64,000 nt of DNA from Pseudomonadota bacterium (lineage in GTDB: Bacteria > Myxococcota_A > UBA796 > CAJQPC01). Location: assembly GCA_024228935.1 (NCBI GenBank), contig JAAESX010000210.1, positions 62,001-126,000 of the forward strand. The letters run 5' to 3'. Position 1 is the stretch's first letter. Every line of letters begins with the position of its first letter. Shown piece after piece: positions 60,617 to 64,000 of the stretch. The notes beneath the pieces were generated by a model that was not told the DNA's origin, did no database searches, and worked only from the letters and a program-made list of their open reading frames with translations. A program made the position numbers and the translations under genes.

Positions 60617-61403
60617 GCGTGAAGTGGTCCCTCAGGGCGTCGTTCAGCTGGTGGTGCGCCTCGATGCACAGGCCGTGGCCAGCGCCGTCGATCTCGATGA
60701 GTCGGGCTCCGGCGGCCTGCGCGATGACCTTGGCGTTGGCGGGCCGAACCAGGATGTCTCCCGTGCCGTGCATCACGACGGTCGGGATGTCGCGGAGCGC
60801 GTGAAGACGCCGGCGGCTCATGTGGCTGGTGACGGCCGCGAGCTGCCCGAGGAAGCCCCACAGGCTGGGCTTGGTGTCGGCGACGTCGCCGAAGGCCTCG
60901 TCCAGTGTGTCGTGGTTGTCGGTCCGGAACTGGCTGCTGAAGAGCAGGTCACCGATGTACTCGCGCCGGGCCTGGCCATCGGTCGACTGGGCCAGTGCGA
61001 AGGTCTTCAGGCCGGCCCAGGTCGGGCGTCCGAGGCGGCCCCCGACGTGCGTGGAGAGCAGGCCCAGGCTGCGGACGCGCTCGGGCTGGAGCATGCCCAT
61101 GTGCTGGGCGATCATGCCGCCCATCGAGATCCCGACGACGTGGGCGCGGTCCCAGCCCAGGTGGTCCATCAGCCCGAAGGCGTCACGGGCCAGCGCTCGG
61201 GTCGTGTAGAGCCCGGGCGGGCTGGAACTCTCGCCGATGCCTCGGTTGTCGTAGCTGCAGACCATGTGGTCGCGGGACAGATCGGCCATCTGGCGACGCC
61301 ATCCGCGGCCGGACATCCCCAGCCCCATGACGAGGAGGACCGGGTCGCCCTGGCCGCGGAGTTCGTAGCGCAGGCGGAGCTTGCCGACGGGAGCAAAAGG
61401 CAT
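60609..61403 (-). CDS. Alpha/beta hydrolase
   Basis: 264 residues. The oxyanion loop VMGLGMSG, nucleophile elbow VVGISMGGMIA (Ser), acid Asp in MHGTGDILV and His in IDGAGHGLC form a complete catalytic triad. It is a cytosolic esterase/epoxide-hydrolase-like protein of unspecified substrate. The gene diverges from a TetR regulator only 56 bases away, suggesting regulation by it. Confidence 0.85.
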   Translation of the reverse strand: MPFAPVGKLRLRYELRGQGDPVLLVMGLGMSGRGWRRQMADLSRDHMVCSYDNRGIGESSSPPGLYTTRALARDAFGLMDHLGWDRAHVVGISMGGMIAQHMGMLQPERVRSLGLLSTHVGGRLGRPTWAGLKTFALAQSTDGQARREYIGDLLFSSQFRTDNHDTLDEAFGDVADTKPSLWGFLGQLAAVTSHMSRRRLHALRDIPTVVMHGTGDILVRPANAKVIAQAAGARLIEIDGAGHGLCIEAHHQLNDALRDHFTHA

Positions 61404-61447
61404 CGCGGGACCCAGGTGAGCCGATCCCGTAACAACAACGGCACGGT

Positions 61448-61453
61448 TAGGGT
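61448..61453 (+). promoter_or_regulatory. Putative -10 element of a leaderless promoter
   Basis: TAGGGT followed by GCGGGC and GTG 61460 of the TetR gene. Confidence 0.5.
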
Positions 61454-61459
61454 GCGGGC

Positions 61460-62062
61460 GTGGGAGTTCGTGAAGCCCGAAAACTGGCGCGTCGGCAGGC
61501 CATCGAATCCGCCGGGCTCGCGCTGTTCCTGAGCGAGGGCTACGCCGGCTGTTCGGTCGAGAAGATCGCTTCGGCGGTCGGAATCGCGCGCGGCACCTTC
61601 TACCTGTACTACCCGGACAAGCGAGCGCTCTTCGAGCTGTTCTGCGAGCGGATGTACGGGCCGCTCGTCGCCTCGCTCGAGGGGTCGGCGGCGCGTCTGA
61701 AGGCGGCCGGATCGAGCGAAGAGCAGCGGCTGATGTACCTGCAGATGAGCTTCGCGCTGGCTGGCTGCCTGGAGCAGGCGCGGCCGGTGATGCTGCTGCA
61801 CTTCCGCGAGAAGTGGTCGGCGGGACCTGCCGGCGAGGTCGTCGGCGAGTGGATGAGTCGCATCGAGGCCATCGCGGTGTCCATCCTCGAGGACGCGCGC
61901 GAACGGAAGCTGGTGCGTGAGCTGGACGCCGTCACCGTGTCGCTGGCCATCGTGGGGGCCGCCGAGCGCCTCATCTGGGCCTGGCTCGAGGGGGACGAGC
62001 GCCTGGACCCGGACAAGGCGACGCTCGAGGTCGCCAACGTGTTCTTCAGCGGGATCGCGTAG
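61460..62062 (+). CDS. TetR-family transcriptional regulator
   Basis: 200 residues from GTG 61460. The N-terminal helix-turn-helix (SVEKIASAVGIARGTFYLYY, about residues 31-50) is the TetR signature, with a helical ligand domain after it. Divergent from the alpha/beta hydrolase and its membrane partner; likely their repressor. The 3' end overlaps the convergent homocysteine methyltransferase gene by 17 bases. Confidence 0.88.
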   Translation: MGVREARKLARRQAIESAGLALFLSEGYAGCSVEKIASAVGIARGTFYLYYPDKRALFELFCERMYGPLVASLEGSAARLKAAGSSEEQRLMYLQMSFALAGCLEQARPVMLLHFREKWSAGPAGEVVGEWMSRIEAIAVSILEDARERKLVRELDAVTVSLAIVGAAERLIWAWLEGDERLDPDKATLEVANVFFSGIA

Positions 62063-62861
62063 GTCCGAAGCGCCGGCTCAGCTCGGCGATGTGCCGCGGG
62101 TCCGTCCCACAGCAGCCGCCGAGGAGTGTCGCTCCGGCGTCCACCCACGTCTGCGCCAGGTCCGCGTAGAGCTCGGGCGCCTGCTCGCTGGGCTCCCAGC
62201 CCATCTTCTCGTCGGCGTGTCCAGCGTTCGCATACGCCCCGAACGGCAGGCCGACGTCGACGGCGTGCAGGTACTCGAGCGTCCGGGACGCCGGGATGCA
62301 GTTGACGAGGACCGCGACGGCGCCTCGCTCCCGGGCTTGGAGCGCGGCGGTGTGGATCTGGTCGGGGGTGAGCAGGTCGGTCTCGGGCCCGGCCGTGAAG
62401 CTGGCCCAGGTCGGGAGGCCCGTGGCGACGGCCTCGTCGATGGCGACGAGGGCCTCGCCGATGTGGGGGAACGTCTCACACAGCAGCAGATCACAGCCCT
62501 CCTCGGCGAGCAGTAGGGCGAGCTCGCGGTGCTCGGCCCGAGGGCGCTCGGGGCTGAGGTCGGGCCGGTAGCAGTCCTCGAGCGGCGCGATGGACCCGGC
62601 GATGGTGTGGTCGTCGGGGACGGCGTTCCGGGCCACTCGAACGGCGGCGCGGGCGAGGTCTGCCCAGGCGTCCCCGAGCTGCCGACGCTTCGTCCGGAAG
62701 GTGTTGGTCGTGTGGACGGTCGCCCCCGCCAACGCGTAGTCCCGGTGGATTGCGGCGATGGCGTCCGGGTCGTTCCGGAGGGCCCAAGCCGACCACAGCG
62801 GCAGGGGCGTGGGGACGCCGCGACGCAGGAGCTCGGTTCCCAGCGGACCGTCGAGGATCAT
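62046..62861 (-). CDS. Homocysteine S-methyltransferase
   Basis: 271 residues, slightly shorter than usual. MILDGPLGTELLRRGV and GATVHTTNTF begin the barrel; the zinc ligands appear in VAVLVNCIPA (Cys) and LLGGCCGTDPRHI (two Cys). The enzyme methylates homocysteine to methionine from S-methylmethionine or a similar donor. ATG 62861 overlaps the upstream membrane gene's stop by four bases. Confidence 0.85.
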   Translation of the reverse strand: MILDGPLGTELLRRGVPTPLPLWSAWALRNDPDAIAAIHRDYALAGATVHTTNTFRTKRRQLGDAWADLARAAVRVARNAVPDDHTIAGSIAPLEDCYRPDLSPERPRAEHRELALLLAEEGCDLLLCETFPHIGEALVAIDEAVATGLPTWASFTAGPETDLLTPDQIHTAALQARERGAVAVLVNCIPASRTLEYLHAVDVGLPFGAYANAGHADEKMGWEPSEQAPELYADLAQTWVDAGATLLGGCCGTDPRHIAELSRRFGPTRSR

Positions 62862-64000
62862 CGGATCGCGTAGACGCAGGGCTCGGACTCGTACACGAGC
62901 GGGTCGTCTGGCGTGATGCGGATCTCGAGGTCCGGTCGCGCGGCCTGCAACGGCCAGGTGAGCTCGCCTTCGCGGCCGTCGCGGAGGGGCTGGACGGTGA
63001 CGGGGCCGGGGTGGTCGAGCAGCTCGAGGTGGAGCGCACGGAGCTGGCTGGCGTTGCAGATCGAGCTGCTGTCGAACTGCTGGGGGGCGCTGCGGTCGAG
63101 CGGCCAGGGGATGCCGATCGGCGAGGCCGTGCCTGGATCCTGGGTGGCCCGCATCGCGGCGAGGCCGTCGACGTAGGCGAGCGCCGGCCAGGCGAAGACG
63201 ACGGCGAGGTACGGGACCCTCCGGAGCGCGATCCCGGCGAGGACGACCAGGGGCACGCTGGCCGCGGCGATCCAGCGCGGGTTGAGGCCGTCGCCGAGCA
63301 GCGTCGAGGTCGCGAGCATCGTCCCGGCCGCGAGGACGGCGAGCGCGATGCGGACCCGACGGTGTCTTCCGGGGAGCGCCGCGCCGAACAGCGCCAGCCC
63401 GCCGAGGATGGGGTGACCCGTCCACACCGGCAGGTCCCAGAGGCGGGTGAAGCCAGCGACGACGAGGGCGGGGAGCTGGTCCATCTGCGGGACCGAGCCG
63501 TTGGTCGCCATGAACCAGGAGCCCAGGATCCCGCTGGCCTCTTTCGGGCGGAACAGGGGGAGGACGGTCCAGTGGACGGCGAGGAGTCCCAGGCCGGTGC
63601 CGATGGCGAGCAGCACGTACTGGAGGACTCGGCGTCGCGTGGTCGCGTCACCCACGAGCGGCGCGAGCACCAACGGCACGAGCAGCGGCGCGACGACGGG
63701 CTTCACCCCCAGCGCCAACGCTGCCACCGCACCCCCCAGGAACGGCCGCCCCGAGAACGCCAGCGCGAGCCCCAACGCGCACATCCCGACAGCCGGCGCG
63801 TCGCCGCCATCCAGGGCTCCGACGAGCACGAGAAGCGGAGCGCAGGCCGCCACCAGGCCGGCTCCCAGCGCTCCATTCCCCAGCCGTCCCCCGAGCTGCG
63901 CGCAGGCCATCGCGGTGACCAGCCCGCCCAGGATCGAGGTGAGCCGCTGGTCCCCGACCATCGAGACGAGCCACGGATGCAGGGGGTAGGGGTGTCCGCC
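62858..64000 (-). CDS. Polytopic membrane protein (N-terminus beyond window)
   Basis: The frame is open to the right edge and reads GGHPYPLHPWLVSMVGDQRL there, so the start lies outside; an internal ATG exists at 63961 but is unlikely to be the true start. About eight hydrophobic helices occupy the first 280 visible residues, then an extramembrane domain follows. The layout suggests a GT39-like or other polyprenyl-linked glycosyltransferase; not proven. Confidence 0.6.
   Translation of the reverse strand, partial: GGHPYPLHPWLVSMVGDQRLTSILGGLVTAMACAQLGGRLGNGALGAGLVAACAPLLVLVGALDGGDAPAVGMCALGLALAFSGRPFLGGAVAALALGVKPVVAPLLVPLVLAPLVGDATTRRRVLQYVLLAIGTGLGLLAVHWTVLPLFRPKEASGILGSWFMATNGSVPQMDQLPALVVAGFTRLWDLPVWTGHPILGGLALFGAALPGRHRRVRIALAVLAAGTMLATSTLLGDGLNPRWIAAASVPLVVLAGIALRRVPYLAVVFAWPALAYVDGLAAMRATQDPGTASPIGIPWPLDRSAPQQFDSSSICNASQLRALHLELLDHPGPVTVQPLRDGREGELTWPLQAARPDLEIRITPDDPLVYESEPCVYAIR

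Noticed and set aside
61404..61459. TetR operator AACGGCACGGTT
   Set aside because: The symmetry is weak (four of six positions pair), so no operator was annotated although one is likely in this gap.

Overview
The window is 64 kb of high-GC DNA (roughly two thirds G+C) packed with about 60 genes; the longest gene-free stretch is about 150 bases. No rRNA, tRNA, CRISPR array or prophage was seen. The cell is evidently a Gram-negative bacterium: there are many putative outer-membrane lipoproteins, TonB-C-like domains, a soluble lytic transglycosylase and beta-barrel-like secreted proteins. DUF4157 (eCIS-core) domains, a MopE-like CDGxDNDCDG protein, lipoproteins with Asp/Thr/Gly linkers and an ArsR-methyltransferase regulator beside ahcY point to a Myxococcota or other delta-like lineage. 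That placement is an inference from gene content.

Layout. 1-3020 (-): operon of a 188-aa protein, a TonB-C-like secreted protein, a YceI-like protein and a polytopic glycosyltransferase-like protein cut by the window edge. 3046-5023: a 2OG-oxygenase-like protein overlapped on its antisense strand by a small membrane protein, then an unknown helical protein. 5033-8575 (-): long-chain acyl-CoA ligase followed by two tandem paralogues of unknown function, the second frameshifted. 8672-12090 (+): secreted proteins, including an LVIVD-repeat and a leucine-rich-repeat lipoprotein. 12094-19820 (-): the centrepiece, a 2184-aa protein with two DUF4157 domains and at least twelve tandem repeats of about 95 residues, with a translationally coupled small partner and a frameshifted secreted PQQ-repeat-like gene. 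19888-28572: MBL-fold hydrolase, LysM lipoprotein, tandem small secreted paralogues, HelD-like helicase, MFS transporter, MBL-like protein and lytic transglycosylase. 28617-34499: PHP/DUF3604 protein coupled to a sulfatase-fold enzyme, and a second sulfatase-fold enzyme downstream of a lipoprotein. 34531-41326: GT-C membrane protein, dbpA, acs and an unknown protein. 41463-44916: metallophosphoesterase lipoprotein, ahcY and a divergent SahR-like regulator. 44886-51968: secreted proteins and lipoproteins (metalloprotease, HEAT-like and others), one with an in-frame TGA, plus an ISAzo13-type insertion splitting a MopE-like gene. 52001-54073: a 63-aa protein, a coiled-coil/head-repeat lipoprotein behind a near-perfect sigma-54 promoter, and a 51-aa membrane protein. 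54070-64000: MlrC-family enzyme, purF, solo DNA methyltransferase, UDG/TerB/membrane operon, alpha/beta hydrolase with TetR, homocysteine methyltransferase and a membrane protein cut by the right edge.

Themes. (i) Many genes show a -10-like TANNNT element 5-7 bases before the start codon, as expected of leaderless transcripts. (ii) Many exported proteins have extremely short, uncharged signal peptides, with the lipobox Cys often at residue 7-10. (iii) Three genes carry reading-frame lesions, two of them next to C/G runs, so either real decay or long-read consensus errors should be considered. (iv) One-carbon/SAM metabolism appears twice (ahcY with its regulator; homocysteine methyltransferase).
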